A stretch of DNA of 64,000 nucleotides from assembly GCF_018332715.1 (NCBI RefSeq), contig NZ_BOQP01000043.1:186001-250000 (forward strand), read 5' to 3'. Origin of the DNA: Winogradskya consettensis (GTDB lineage Bacteria; Actinomycetota; Actinomycetes; Mycobacteriales; Micromonosporaceae). This document shows positions 1 through 7,887 of this stretch, piece after piece. How positions within the stretch are numbered: position 1 is the stretch's first letter; the number at the start of each line of letters is the position of its first letter. The notes under the pieces were generated by a model, which had not been told where the DNA came from, searched no databases, and was given only the letters and a program-made list of their open reading frames with translations. A program made the position numbers and the translations under genes.

Positions 1-962
1 GTCAGAAGTACGGCGACCAGCTCGCGAATTTCAGCACCGAACAGGCCGCGCACGACATGGACGCACTGCGCACCGCCGTCGGCGACGCGAAGATGACCTA
101 TCTCGGCTTCTCGTACGGCACGCTGCTCGGCGCGACCTACGCCCAGCTCTACCCCGACAAGATCCGCGCCCTGGTGCTGGACGGCGCGATCGACCCGGAG
201 CAGGACGGGATCGCCTCCGCCGAGACCCAGGCCAAGGGCTTCGAGCGGGCGTTCACCAACTTCACCGCGTGGTGCAAGGCCAACGCGGCGCGCTGCCCGA
301 TCTCGGCCGACCCGCGTAAGGCGGTCACCGACGCGCTGGCCAAGGCGCAGGCGTCACCACTCACGGGCAGCGACGGCCGCAAGGCCACCTCGGGCTGGGT
401 GTTCCTGTCGGTGATCTCGTCGCTCTACACCGAGACCGGCTGGCTCCAGCTCGCCCGCGCGATCGAGAGCCTGCAGGGCGGCGACCCGGACGGCGTCTTC
501 GACCTCGCCGATCAATATGCGGACCGCAAGACGAACGGCAGCTACTCCAACCTGTTCGACGCCAACTACGCGGTGAACTGCGCGGACACCTCCGAGAACC
601 TCACCGTCGACAAGATCCGCCAGCTGCAGGGCGAGTGGCGTACGAAATATCCGCTCTTCGGCGCGTCCATGGCGATCGGCATGATGGGCTGCGCGTTCTG
701 GCCCGGCAAGCACGACCCCTACCCGACGGGTGCAGCCAACGGCGCCCCGCCGATCGTGGTCGTGGGCACCACCGGCGACCCGGCAACGCCCTACGAGAAC
801 ACCGCCCATCTGGCCTCGATGCTGGGCACCGGGCACGTGCTGACCTGGGAGGGCGAGGGCCACACCGCGTACCCGAGCACCAAGTGCATCGTCCAGGCGG
901 TCGATAGCTACCTCATCGATCTCCAGGTGCCGCAGGAGGGTCTGCGCTGCCCGGCGAAGTGA
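1..962 (+). CDS. alpha/beta hydrolase, TAP-like (C-terminal part)
   Basis: Serine hydrolase/peptidase of the alpha/beta-fold family with the TAP-like C-terminal domain common in Streptomyces-type tripeptidyl aminopeptidases. The gene is cut by the left edge: the frame is open from base 3 and reads QKYGDQLANFSTEQAAHDMD before the first ATG at 57, which is family-typical sequence, so 57 is not the true start. The nucleophile elbow G-F-S-Y-G lies about 14 residues after that ATG. The Asp of the triad is probably in G-T-T-G-D-P-A-T-P and the His in G-E-G-H-T-A-Y near the C-terminus. The N-terminus and any signal peptide are outside the window, so secretion is inferred from family. Its last 50 bases overlap the end of the convergent K+ channel gene. 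Confidence 0.9.
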   Translation, partial: QKYGDQLANFSTEQAAHDMDALRTAVGDAKMTYLGFSYGTLLGATYAQLYPDKIRALVLDGAIDPEQDGIASAETQAKGFERAFTNFTAWCKANAARCPISADPRKAVTDALAKAQASPLTGSDGRKATSGWVFLSVISSLYTETGWLQLARAIESLQGGDPDGVFDLADQYADRKTNGSYSNLFDANYAVNCADTSENLTVDKIRQLQGEWRTKYPLFGASMAIGMMGCAFWPGKHDPYPTGAANGAPPIVVVGTTGDPATPYENTAHLASMLGTGHVLTWEGEGHTAYPSTKCIVQAVDSYLIDLQVPQEGLRCPAK

Positions 963-1371
963 TCCCCTCGCGCTCCGCCAGCTCCTCCAGCAGCTGACGG
1001 ACCCGGCGCAGGTTGTTCTTCAGCTCCTCCTGCTCGTCGTGCTGGAACGCGTCCGTATCGACGATGAGCTTGCTGGCGAAGTGCGCAGTGATCAGCGGCA
1101 CCACGATGAGCACCATGATCGAGATGAGCAGGGCCGCCATCACGCGGCCCTGCCACGTCTCCGGCGATATGTCGCCGTAACCGACCGTCGAGGCGGTGAC
1201 GACGGCCCACCACATCGCGTCGCCGAACGAGGCGTCGTCCTCGAAGAAGTGGTACAGAACACCACAGATCATGATGAGCAGCAGGTACGACAGGATCAGC
1301 GTCCTAGGCGAGTTCGCCAGCCAGACCAGTCCCCGGTAGACGCCGCGGAACGGCGCGAGCACTATCCGCAT
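913..1371 (-). CDS. two-TM potassium channel family protein
   Basis: Small ion channel of the Ion_trans_2 class, about 152 aa: one TM helix (TLILSYLLLIMICGVLYHF), a pore loop with the K+ selectivity filter T-V-G-Y-G-D, and a second TM (VMAALLISIMVLIVVPLIT). The C-terminal tail DEQEELKNNLRRVRQLLEEL is a likely coiled coil that would assemble the tetramer. No RCK domain is fused. The ATG at 1371 is chosen because it begins MRIVLAPFRGVYRG; a longer frame to 1464 would run into the divergent acetyltransferase. No Shine-Dalgarno is visible. The 3' end overlaps the preceding hydrolase gene tail-to-tail. Confidence 0.88.
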   Translation of the reverse strand: MRIVLAPFRGVYRGLVWLANSPRTLILSYLLLIMICGVLYHFFEDDASFGDAMWWAVVTASTVGYGDISPETWQGRVMAALLISIMVLIVVPLITAHFASKLIVDTDAFQHDEQEELKNNLRRVRQLLEELAEREGITSPGSADPPAAPGDR

Positions 1372-1414
1372 GGGGTCATCGTGCACCGGGCAGGGGCTCT
1401 GGGATCCTGGCCTT

Positions 1415-1870
1415 GTGGATGAACTGACCTTCCGGACGGCTACCCGAGCAGACCTCCCGGCCATCTTGACGCTGCTGGCCGACGATGTGATCGGCAGCGC
1501 CCGGGAAACCGAGCAGAGCGACGCGGCCTACTGGGCGGCGTTCGAGGCGATCGACGCCGACCCGCGCAACGACCTGATCGTGGTGGAGTCCGGCGGCGAG
1601 ATCGTGGGCACCTGCCAGCTGACGTTCACCCCGTCGCTGAGCCGCCGCGGCGCCGAGCGGATGACGATCGAGTCCGTCCGGGTCCGCGGCGACCAGCGCG
1701 GGCGGGGCGTGGGCCGGGCGATGATGCGGTGGTCGCTCGATCGCGGCCGGGAGCGCGGTTGCGGCATAGCCCAGCTGACCACCGACAAGCTCCGCACGGA
1801 CGCGCACCGTTTCTACGCCGGGCTGGGCTTCCGGGCGACCCACGAAGGCTTCAAAATCAGTCTTTCCTGA
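1415..1870 (+). CDS. GNAT family N-acetyltransferase
   Basis: Single-domain GCN5-related acetyltransferase of about 151 aa. The acetyl-CoA pyrophosphate-binding motif is seen as V-R-G-D-Q-R-G-R-G-V-G-R, followed by the usual C-terminal F-Y-x-x-L-G-F (FYAGLGF). Substrate unknown. GTG at 1415 (protein VDELTFRTATRADLPAI) is preferred over an ATG at 1370 because the family starts just before the first beta strand and because 1370 would overlap the divergent channel gene. It converges on the LigD-type polymerase gene with a 14-base overlap. Confidence 0.85.
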   Translation: MDELTFRTATRADLPAILTLLADDVIGSARETEQSDAAYWAAFEAIDADPRNDLIVVESGGEIVGTCQLTFTPSLSRRGAERMTIESVRVRGDQRGRGVGRAMMRWSLDRGRERGCGIAQLTTDKLRTDAHRFYAGLGFRATHEGFKISLS

Positions 1871-2885
1871 GATCCCGGTCCTTGGAGGGCTGGACGCGTT
1901 TCGGCTCGCCGGGCATCTTGGGGTGGTCGGGCGGGTAGGGCAGGTCACCCTGGCCCGCCGCCGCGTCACGGTCGGACCACTCCAGCAGTGGCGTGATGTC
2001 GTGCGCCACGTCGTCGATGCCGGCGTGCGGGTCACCCACCTCGGCGAACCGCTTCGGCACCGTACGCAGATCGAAGTCGTCCGGTTCCACCTCGGTCAGC
2101 TCGGCCCACGTGACCGGCGTCGACACCGTGGCCCGCTCGTTGGCCCGCAGCGAGTACGCGCAGGCGATCGTCCGGTCCCGGGCCATCTGGTTGTAGTCGA
2201 GGAACACCCGCTCGCCGCGCTCCTCCTTCCACCAGGACGTGGTGATCCTGTCGGGGCTGCGCCGCTCGACCTCCCGGGCCAGCGCGATGGCCGCCCGGCG
2301 CACCTGCACGAACGACCAGTCGGGCCGGATCCGCACATACACGTGTACGCCGCGACCGCCGGACGTCTTCGGGTAGCCGGCCCAGCCGAGGTCGCCGAGC
2401 ACCTCGTTGATCACCCCGGCGGTGCTGACGACGTCGGCGAACGTGTTGCCCGGCTGCGGGTCGATGTCGATGCGCAGCTCGTCGGGGTTGTCGGGGGCTG
2501 CTCCCCGGACCGGCCAGGGGTGGAAGACGATCGTGCCCATCTGCGCGGCCCAGGCCACGTGCGCCAGGTCGGCCGGGCACAGCTCGTCGGCCGTACGCCC
2601 GCTCGGGAACGCGATCGTCGCCGTCCGCACCCAGGGTGGTACCCCGCGGGTGGGGATGCGTTTCTGGAAGAACGTCTCCCCCGCGAGCCCGTCGGGGAAC
2701 CGTTGCAGCGTGGTGGGCCGGTCCTTCAGGGCCCGCATGATGCCGTCGCCGACGGCGAGGTAGTACTCGAAGACGTCCCGCTTGGTGTAGCCCATGGCGG
2801 GGAAGCAGACCTTGTCGGGGCTGCTGAGGCGCACGGTGCGCCCCGCGACCTCGATCTCTTCGGCGGGCGATCGGGAAGCTGCCAT
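1857..2885 (-). CDS. stand-alone LigD-type polymerase/primase domain protein
   Basis: Archaeo-eukaryotic primase-like polymerase of the LigD POL family, used in non-homologous end joining to fill or extend broken ends. The 342-aa protein consists only of the polymerase module. Metal-binding D-x-D is seen as D140-I-D142 in ELRIDIDPQPG, the nucleotide-binding S-G-G-R-G-V-H motif at about 175-181, and the third carboxylate at D230 in RVFLDYNQ. The ligase and phosphoesterase domains of full LigD are absent, and no ku gene lies in this window. The C-terminal tail is rich in Pro and Lys. The ATG at 2885 begins MAASRSPAEEIEVAGR. Confidence 0.9.
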   Translation of the reverse strand: MAASRSPAEEIEVAGRTVRLSSPDKVCFPAMGYTKRDVFEYYLAVGDGIMRALKDRPTTLQRFPDGLAGETFFQKRIPTRGVPPWVRTATIAFPSGRTADELCPADLAHVAWAAQMGTIVFHPWPVRGAAPDNPDELRIDIDPQPGNTFADVVSTAGVINEVLGDLGWAGYPKTSGGRGVHVYVRIRPDWSFVQVRRAAIALAREVERRSPDRITTSWWKEERGERVFLDYNQMARDRTIACAYSLRANERATVSTPVTWAELTEVEPDDFDLRTVPKRFAEVGDPHAGIDDVAHDITPLLEWSDRDAAAGQGDLPYPPDHPKMPGEPKRVQPSKDRDLRKD

Positions 2886-2952
2886 CCGCTGACCATAACG
2901 ACGGCCGCCCTTCCATGACAGAAGAGCGGCCGTGTCGTACTGCTACGGATGA

Positions 2953-3429
2953 TCAGGCGGACCGGCGGCGACGGCTGGCGTAGACCGCGCCCACGCCACC
3001 GGCGATCAGGACTGCGCCGACGGCGACGGTGAGGCCCATCGGCGCACCGGTGAGCGGCAGGGTGCCGGCCGGGCTGACGCCACCCGGGGTGGGTGAGCTC
3101 GGGGTCGCCGCGGGGGACGTCGTCGGGAGCTCGCCGCCCGGCGGGACGGTGTCCACGCTGGCGGTCGGCGTCGGTGCCGTGGTCGGCGCGGTGCTGCCGT
3201 AGCCCGCGCCGCCGCGGGTGGGCTCGGTGGCACCCGGTGCGGTGCTGGCGTACCCACAGTCGTCGTCCCGGTCGCCGGCGGCGCACGGCGTCTGCATGAC
3301 CGCCGGCTGGGCGGCCCGGACGGCGGCCTGGTCGCCCGCAACGGCGGGCGCTCCGGTGAGAGCCAGGGCGGCGAAGGCGGTGACGCCGGCCACGGGGAGA
3401 CCCGCGGCCAACCGGCGCGTGAAACTCAT
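2953..3429 (-). CDS. LPxTG-type cell-surface anchored protein
   Basis: Secreted, low-complexity surface protein of 158 aa. The N-terminus (MSFTRRLAAGLPVAGVTAFA and on to APAVAG) is a signal peptide. The middle is a Pro/Thr/Ser/Gly-rich linker. The C-terminus has a sortase signal L-P-L-T-G, then a hydrophobic segment (GLTVAVGAVLIAGGVGAVYA) and an RRRR tail. It would be attached to peptidoglycan by a sortase, which is not in this window. The ATG at 3429 is chosen because it places the signal peptide at the N-terminus; the frame is open further upstream to 3615 but that part looks non-coding. Two Cys in the mature region (CAAGDRDDDC) may pair. No ligand or enzymatic domain recognised. Confidence 0.8.
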   Translation of the reverse strand: MSFTRRLAAGLPVAGVTAFAALALTGAPAVAGDQAAVRAAQPAVMQTPCAAGDRDDDCGYASTAPGATEPTRGGAGYGSTAPTTAPTPTASVDTVPPGGELPTTSPAATPSSPTPGGVSPAGTLPLTGAPMGLTVAVGAVLIAGGVGAVYASRRRRSA

Positions 3430-3596
3430 CAGAAGAATCCGTTCTGTCGCGTTTTGTGCCATTGGTCCGGTGAAGTTTAGCGCTTGAGGTCCGTTTTGCA
3501 CGCATTGGACCCACGGGGAAGAGCGGACAGAGGATTCAACGGCGGTGGGTACGCGCGACGGCGCACTACCAGTGCGGCGCGAAGTACCTTTGATGC

Positions 3597-4001
3597 ATGG
3601 CGACTGACAAGACAACGATCCCTACCACCGACGACGAGTGGCGGGTCCGCCTGACTCCTGACGAGTTCCGCGTCCTGCGCCTCGCGGGCACGGAGCGGCC
3701 CTGGTCCGGCGAGTATGTGAACACCAAGACCGAGGGAATGTACGAGTGCCGCGCGTGCGGCGCCGACCTCTACCCGAGCGACACGAAGTTCGACTCCCAC
3801 TGCGGCTGGCCGTCGTTCGACGACGCCATCCCGGGAGCCGTCAAGGAGATCGACGACCACAGCGGCGGCATGGTGCGCACGGAGATTCGCTGCGCCCGCT
3901 GCGACAGCCACCTGGGCCACGTGTTCAAGGGCGAGATGATGACGCCGAAGAACACGCGGCACTGCGTGAACAGCCTGTCGATCAAGCTGGACGCCAAATA
4001 G
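3597..4001 (+). CDS. msrB: peptide-methionine (R)-S-oxide reductase MsrB
   Basis: Repairs oxidised methionine by reducing the R-sulfoxide in proteins, using thioredoxin. The 134-aa protein is one MsrB domain. Structural zinc is held by C51-R-A-C54 and C99-A-R-C102. The catalytic Cys is C123 in R-H-C-V-N-S, and the family signature C-G-W-P-S-F is present. The length is normal. The start ATG is immediately followed by a short polar leader (MATDKTTIPTTDDEW). It is divergent from the surface protein gene, sharing a 167-bp promoter region. Confidence 0.96.
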   Translation: MATDKTTIPTTDDEWRVRLTPDEFRVLRLAGTERPWSGEYVNTKTEGMYECRACGADLYPSDTKFDSHCGWPSFDDAIPGAVKEIDDHSGGMVRTEIRCARCDSHLGHVFKGEMMTPKNTRHCVNSLSIKLDAK

Positions 4002-4008
4002 GCGACGG

Positions 4009-4191
4009 TCAGGATCTGACCGCGTCGGGCTGGGTGGCCCACCACTCCGAGGGGACCATCTCGTAGACCTCCTGCGCGAGGTCCTTGAGGTGTTCCCCCG
4101 TCGGATGCCCGTGGTGGGCGTCCGCGATGCCCTTGAGACGCACGTACCACTCGGCCAGCTGCTCGACTGTCACGGAAACCTGATAGTCCAT
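4009..4191 (-). CDS. small conserved hypothetical protein
   Basis: 60-aa acidic helical protein beginning MDYQVSVTVEQLAEWYVRLK. No domain recognised. The composition (Trp/Tyr-rich, no Cys, no TM) suggests a small cytosolic protein. An upstream start at 4212 would add seven residues. It converges on msrB with an 8-base gap. The frame shows high GC at third positions and no competing frame, so it is probably real, but function cannot be given. Confidence 0.55.
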   Translation of the reverse strand: MDYQVSVTVEQLAEWYVRLKGIADAHHGHPTGEHLKDLAQEVYEMVPSEWWATQPDAVRS

Positions 4192-4256
4192 AACCTCAGC
4201 GTAATCGCACACCCGGGACCTTCGGCCCTGCCCCGCCGATCGTTTCGCCGGGCAAG

Positions 4257-5765
4257 GTGAGTGCTGTGCCGCTCACATCGAAGGACCCCGGTCACCGGGG
4301 CACGAGCCAACCTGACAGTGTGGAGAACGCTTCAGTTCGGTTGAAGGCGGTGGGGCAATTGCACGGTGTTCGCAAGCGAGTTGCTGTCATCGGCGGCGGC
4401 GTTGCAGGTTTGGCTGCCGCGGTGCGGATCCGCGACCGGGCGCCCGCCGGCACCGAGATCATCGTGTACGAGCAGTCCGGCCGGCTCGGCGGGAAACTGC
4501 GCACCGGCGACATCGCGGGCACCCAGGTCGAGCGCGGCGCCGAGTCGATGCTGATGAGTTCCCCCGACGGCGGTGAGTCCGCCGCGATCCGGTTCGCCCG
4601 CCGCCTCGGGCTCGGCGACTCCCTCGTGCACCCCGCGGCCATCCCGGCGGCGCTGGCGATCGGCGGCAAGCTGGAGCGGGTCCCCGCCGGCACGCTCGTC
4701 GGCGTCCCCGGCGACCTGAGCACCCTGGGCGCGGTGGCGACACCGACCGCCGATGCCGACCGCGACGAGGGCCACCCACTGCTCGCCGAGGGTGAGGACA
4801 TCGCCGTCGGCGAGCTGGTCCGGACCCGTTACGGCGCCGAGGTCGCCGACCGGCTCGTCGACCCCATGCTCGGCGGTGTCTACGCGGGACGCGCCGACCG
4901 GTTGTCGCTCGCCACCACCATGCCCGCGCTGGCTCGCACCGCGCGTACCGAGCACACCCTGGCCGGCGCCGTCCGCGCCGCTCAGGCAGCGTCCGTCAGG
5001 GCGCCGGGCCGCCCGATCTTCGCCTCGCTCGCCGGCGGCATGAGCAGCCTGATCGGCGCTGCCGCCGCGGCCAGTGGCGCCCGGATCAGCCTGGGCCTGC
5101 CGGTCCGCGAGCTGCAGCGCACCGCGCACGGCTGGCGGCTGCTGCTGGGCCCGGTGCCGATGTCGCAGACCGACGACGTCGACGCCGTGGTGCTGGCCGT
5201 GCCCGCGAGCCCCGCCGCGCGCATGCTGGCCGGGGTCGATCTCTCCGCGGCCGCCGAGATCGAGGTGCTCGGCTACGCCAGTGTCGCTCTGGCCGCGTTC
5301 GCGCTGCCGCCCGGCACCGAGCTGCCCGAGCTCTCCGGCTTTCTGGTGCCGCCGGAAGAGGGCACGCTGGTCAAGGCAGCCACGTTCTTCACTCGCAAGT
5401 GGTCGCATCTGGCCACCGGGGACGGTCCGGTGATCGTCCGGGTCTCGCTGGGCCGCGACGGCGAGCAGGAGCGGCTCCGGTACGACGACTCCGTGCTCGC
5501 CGCCACCGCGCACGCCGAGCTGGGCAACCTCCTCGACACGGAGCTCCCGCAGCCGACGGCCTCGTGGGTGCAGCGCTGGGGCGGCGGACTCCCCCAGTAC
5601 GCACCCGGCCACCTCGACCGGGTCGCCCTCGCCCGCGCGGCCCTCAACGACCACCCCGGCCTCGCGCTGGCCGGCGCCGCCTTCGACGGCGTCGGGGTGC
5701 CGGCCTGCGTGGCCAGCGGCGAGAAGGCCGCCGACGACGTCCTGAAATACCTGGAGAAGCGATGA
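4257..5765 (+). CDS. hemY: coproporphyrinogen/protoporphyrinogen oxidase (HemY/CgoX)
   Basis: FAD-dependent oxidase of late haem synthesis. In actinobacteria this family mainly oxidises coproporphyrinogen III to coproporphyrin III (CgoX). The dinucleotide-binding motif RVAVIGGGVAGLAAAVRI lies at about residues 41-58, followed by the amine-oxidase-type E-Q-S-G-R-L-G-G-K, and a C-terminal FAD motif near GVGVPACVASGEKAADD. No TM segments are seen. It overlaps hemQ by 4 bases (ATGA), which suggests translational coupling of the two pathway steps. The start is uncertain: GTG 4257 gives a 40-residue non-family leader containing a hairpin (CCCCGG-tca-CCGGGG near 4287-4301). GTG 4320 or 4350 may be the true start. 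Confidence 0.92.
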   Translation: MSAVPLTSKDPGHRGTSQPDSVENASVRLKAVGQLHGVRKRVAVIGGGVAGLAAAVRIRDRAPAGTEIIVYEQSGRLGGKLRTGDIAGTQVERGAESMLMSSPDGGESAAIRFARRLGLGDSLVHPAAIPAALAIGGKLERVPAGTLVGVPGDLSTLGAVATPTADADRDEGHPLLAEGEDIAVGELVRTRYGAEVADRLVDPMLGGVYAGRADRLSLATTMPALARTARTEHTLAGAVRAAQAASVRAPGRPIFASLAGGMSSLIGAAAAASGARISLGLPVRELQRTAHGWRLLLGPVPMSQTDDVDAVVLAVPASPAARMLAGVDLSAAAEIEVLGYASVALAAFALPPGTELPELSGFLVPPEEGTLVKAATFFTRKWSHLATGDGPVIVRVSLGRDGEQERLRYDDSVLAATAHAELGNLLDTELPQPTASWVQRWGGGLPQYAPGHLDRVALARAALNDHPGLALAGAAFDGVGVPACVASGEKAADDVLKYLEKR

Positions 5766-6466
5766 GCGAGCCCCAAAGCAATGCCGCCCGGATCAACGAG
5801 CTCAACGCCACGATCCGCTACACCATGTGGTCGGTCTTCCGCGCCACGACGCCGCTGCCCGCGTTGCGCGACGAGCTCGCAGGCGAGGTCGACGCGCTGT
5901 TCGAGCAGCTCGGCGGCAAGGACGTCACGGTCCGCGGGACCTACGACGTGTCCGGGCTGCGCGCCGACGCCGACATCATGATCTGGTGGCACGCGAGCAC
6001 CTCCGACGCGCTGCAGGACGCCTACGGATTGTTCCGCCGCACGGCGCTGGGCCGGCACCTCACCCCTGTCTGGTCGCAGATGGCGCTGCACCGCCCGGCC
6101 GAGTTCAACCGGAGCCACCTGCCGGCATTCCTCGCCGACGAGACCCCGCGGCCCTACATCAGCGTGTACCCGTTCGTCCGCTCCTACGAGTGGTACATCC
6201 TGCCCGACGAGGAGCGCCGCTTCATGCTCGCCGAGCACGGCAAGATGGCGCGCGGCTACCCCGACGTCCGGGCCAACACGGTCGCGTCTTTCGCGCTCGG
6301 CGACTACGAGTGGATCCTGGCGTTCGAGGCGGACGAGCTGCACCGCATCGTCGACCTGATGCGTGACCTGCGCGCCTCGACCGCCCGCCGGCACGTCCGC
6401 GAGGAGGTGCCGTTCTACACCGGACGCCGCCGCTCGGTCACCGAGATCGTGGCAGCTCTGCCCTGA
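5762..6466 (+). CDS. hemQ: coprohaem decarboxylase HemQ/ChdC
   Basis: Chlorite-dismutase-family protein that decarboxylates Fe-coproporphyrin III to haem b in Gram-positive bacteria. 234 aa, normal length. Recognisable family regions are the N-terminal N-A-T-I-R-Y-T-M-W-S-V-F, the Tyr-rich segment Y-P-F-V-R-S-Y-E-W-Y that carries the catalytic Tyr, and H-G-K-M-A-R-G-Y-P with the proximal haem His. The ATG at 5762 overlaps the hemY stop, and the pair matches the coproporphyrin-dependent route together with hemE at 11526-12563. The last codons and stop are the first unit of a 17-bp tandem repeat (6460-6516). Confidence 0.94.
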   Translation: MSEPQSNAARINELNATIRYTMWSVFRATTPLPALRDELAGEVDALFEQLGGKDVTVRGTYDVSGLRADADIMIWWHASTSDALQDAYGLFRRTALGRHLTPVWSQMALHRPAEFNRSHLPAFLADETPRPYISVYPFVRSYEWYILPDEERRFMLAEHGKMARGYPDVRANTVASFALGDYEWILAFEADELHRIVDLMRDLRASTARRHVREEVPFYTGRRRSVTEIVAALP

Positions 6467-6516
6467 GAAAAGCCCCGCCCTGAGAAAGGCCCGGCCCTGA
6501 GAGAGGCCCTGCCCTA
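6460..6516 (+). repeat. 17-bp tandem repeat spanning the hemQ stop codon
   Basis: Three units of consensus GCCCTGAGAAAGGCCCx at 6460-6476, 6477-6493 and 6494-6510, plus a partial fourth at 6511-6516. Each full unit contains TGA (6464, 6481, 6498). Because 17 is not a multiple of three, these fall in all three frames. The first TGA is the hemQ stop. Confidence 0.9.
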
Positions 6517-6560
6517 ATCACCTTAAAGGGCTACAAAGTCATGGTTTGAGCCCCGGCAGC

Positions 6561-6588
6561 CGCGGGCCCGATTAGCGTCGGGCCCGCG
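6561..6588 (+). promoter_or_regulatory. perfect hairpin/operator directly before a receiver gene
   Basis: CGCGGGCCCGA (6561-6571) and TCGGGCCCGCG (6578-6588) form a perfect 11-bp inverted repeat with a 6-nt loop, ending at the base before the ATG at 6589. There is no Shine-Dalgarno. A TACAAAGT sequence about 30 bases upstream could be a -10 element. It could be a protein operator over the transcription start of a leaderless mRNA, or an RNA stem masking the start. Both are inferences. Confidence 0.55.
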
Positions 6589-7002
6589 ATGACTAAGCCA
6601 TCAAGCGGTTCACTGCCCGTCGTCCTGATCGTCGAGGACGACGCCGACGTGCGTGACGTCATGTCCTACTCGCTGGAGCGCCGGGGTTTCGAGGTGCTGT
6701 CCGCGGCCGGCACCGACGCCGCCACCGACATCTGCAAGCAGCGGGCCGGCAAGATCGACGTACTCATCGCCGACCTCTCGCTGCCCGGCGACACCACCGG
6801 CGGCCTGGCCCGCTGGGTCAGTACGGTCTACCCGCGGATGAAGATCGTCTACGTGAGCGGCATTCCCCGGCACGTGGCGCTCAGCTCCGGCATCGTCCAG
6901 GGCGGCGCGCCGTACCTGGAGAAGCCGGTCAGCCCGGACGTCCTGGCGAGCACCGTGCAGAGCCTGCTCCCGCGTCCCGTCGACGCCCCGGACGATTGGT
7001 AG
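6589..7002 (+). CDS. single-domain response regulator receiver
   Basis: CheY-like receiver of 137 aa with no output domain. The acidic pair is in V-E-D-D, the phospho-acceptor is D62 in L-I-A-D-L-S-L-P-G, the conserved Ser is S90 in Y-V-S-G, and Lys is K112 in L-E-K-P. The next gene, an Hpt protein, starts inside its stop region, so the two probably form a phosphorelay fed by a kinase encoded elsewhere. The promoter region carries an 11-bp perfect inverted repeat abutting the start codon. The target is unknown. Confidence 0.9.
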   Translation: MTKPSSGSLPVVLIVEDDADVRDVMSYSLERRGFEVLSAAGTDAATDICKQRAGKIDVLIADLSLPGDTTGGLARWVSTVYPRMKIVYVSGIPRHVALSSGIVQGGAPYLEKPVSPDVLASTVQSLLPRPVDAPDDW

Positions 7003-7370
7003 ACGCCGCGGCCGACCGCGCCGGTATCCAGGCGCGGCTCGACGAGATCTGCGGACCCGCGCCGTCGGAACCGGAACGGAAGCTGATGGTCCGGCTGCTC
7101 ACCTCGTACGTTGCGAAGACGCCGGCGGCCATCGACGGCCTTGCCGAAGCGCTGGACGCGGGCGACACCCAGCAGGTGCGGGATCAGGCGCACGCTCTCA
7201 AGGGCTCGGCGGCCAACCTCGGCATCCAGGCCATGAGCACGCTCCTCGCCGACCTGGAGGACACCGCCCGGGCCGGCGACCTGCCGGACCCGCAATCCAC
7301 CCTGGACCGGATCCGCGCCACCTACCAGCGGATCGAGCCGATCTGCACGGGCCTGGCGGAAGAGCTTTAA
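6996..7370 (+). CDS. Hpt domain histidine phosphotransfer protein
   Basis: 124-aa helical phosphotransfer protein. The phospho-acceptor is H66 in H-A-L-K-G-S-A-A-N-L-G, the Hpt signature. It has no kinase ATPase domain. TTG at 6996 is the only start that keeps the first helix; it overlaps the receiver gene by 7 bases, so the two are co-translated. A relay receiver-Hpt is expected, but direction and partners cannot be read from sequence. It converges on the next gene with a 4-base overlap. Confidence 0.88.
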   Translation: MVDAAADRAGIQARLDEICGPAPSEPERKLMVRLLTSYVAKTPAAIDGLAEALDAGDTQQVRDQAHALKGSAANLGIQAMSTLLADLEDTARAGDLPDPQSTLDRIRATYQRIEPICTGLAEEL

Positions 7371-7810
7371 GAGCGCTTCATGGGTACGTGCGGAATGCCG
7401 TCCTCGAGGTACTCAGCGCCCACGGTCTCGAAGCCGAACCGCGCGTAGAAGCCGGCCAGATGCGCTTGCGCCTCCAGGACACCGGGCCGGCTGCCGATGA
7501 TCTCGAGCGCGTGCTCGATGAGCCGACTCGCATACCCGCCCCCGCGCGCGGACGGCGCCGTCACGACACGCCCGATCCGCTCGACCTCGCCGTCGTCCAG
7601 GATCCGCAGGCAGGCCAGGATCTCGCCGCCGCGCTCGATCCACACGTGCCGGGTGCCCGGCTCGGCGTCGCGGCCGTCCAGATCGGGATAGGCGCACTTC
7701 TGCTCGACGACGAACACGTCGACGCGCAGCTTCAGGATCGCGTAGAGGGTGACGACACCGAGATCGCGAAAGGACGCCGCACGGATCTCGTCATGGGGCT
7801 CGGGGTGCAT
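7367..7810 (-). CDS. ElaA-like GNAT acetyltransferase
   Basis: 147-aa GNAT protein of the ElaA family. The diagnostic N-terminal stretch is L-Y-A-I-L-K-L-R-V-D-V-F-V-V-E-Q with Y-P-D-L-D-G-R-D. Further on are the CoA-binding segment (RGGGYASRLIEHAL) and the terminal F-Y-A-R-F-G-F-E. Substrate not known. The ATG at 7810 fits the family start. Confidence 0.86.
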   Translation of the reverse strand: MHPEPHDEIRAASFRDLGVVTLYAILKLRVDVFVVEQKCAYPDLDGRDAEPGTRHVWIERGGEILACLRILDDGEVERIGRVVTAPSARGGGYASRLIEHALEIIGSRPGVLEAQAHLAGFYARFGFETVGAEYLEDGIPHVPMKRS

Positions 7811-7887
7811 CTCAAAATTCTAAAGGGCGTGACTTCCCGTATCCTCGGGCGTTGTTCTGACCGGAGGCCGGAGCCTTGGGAGCGAAG

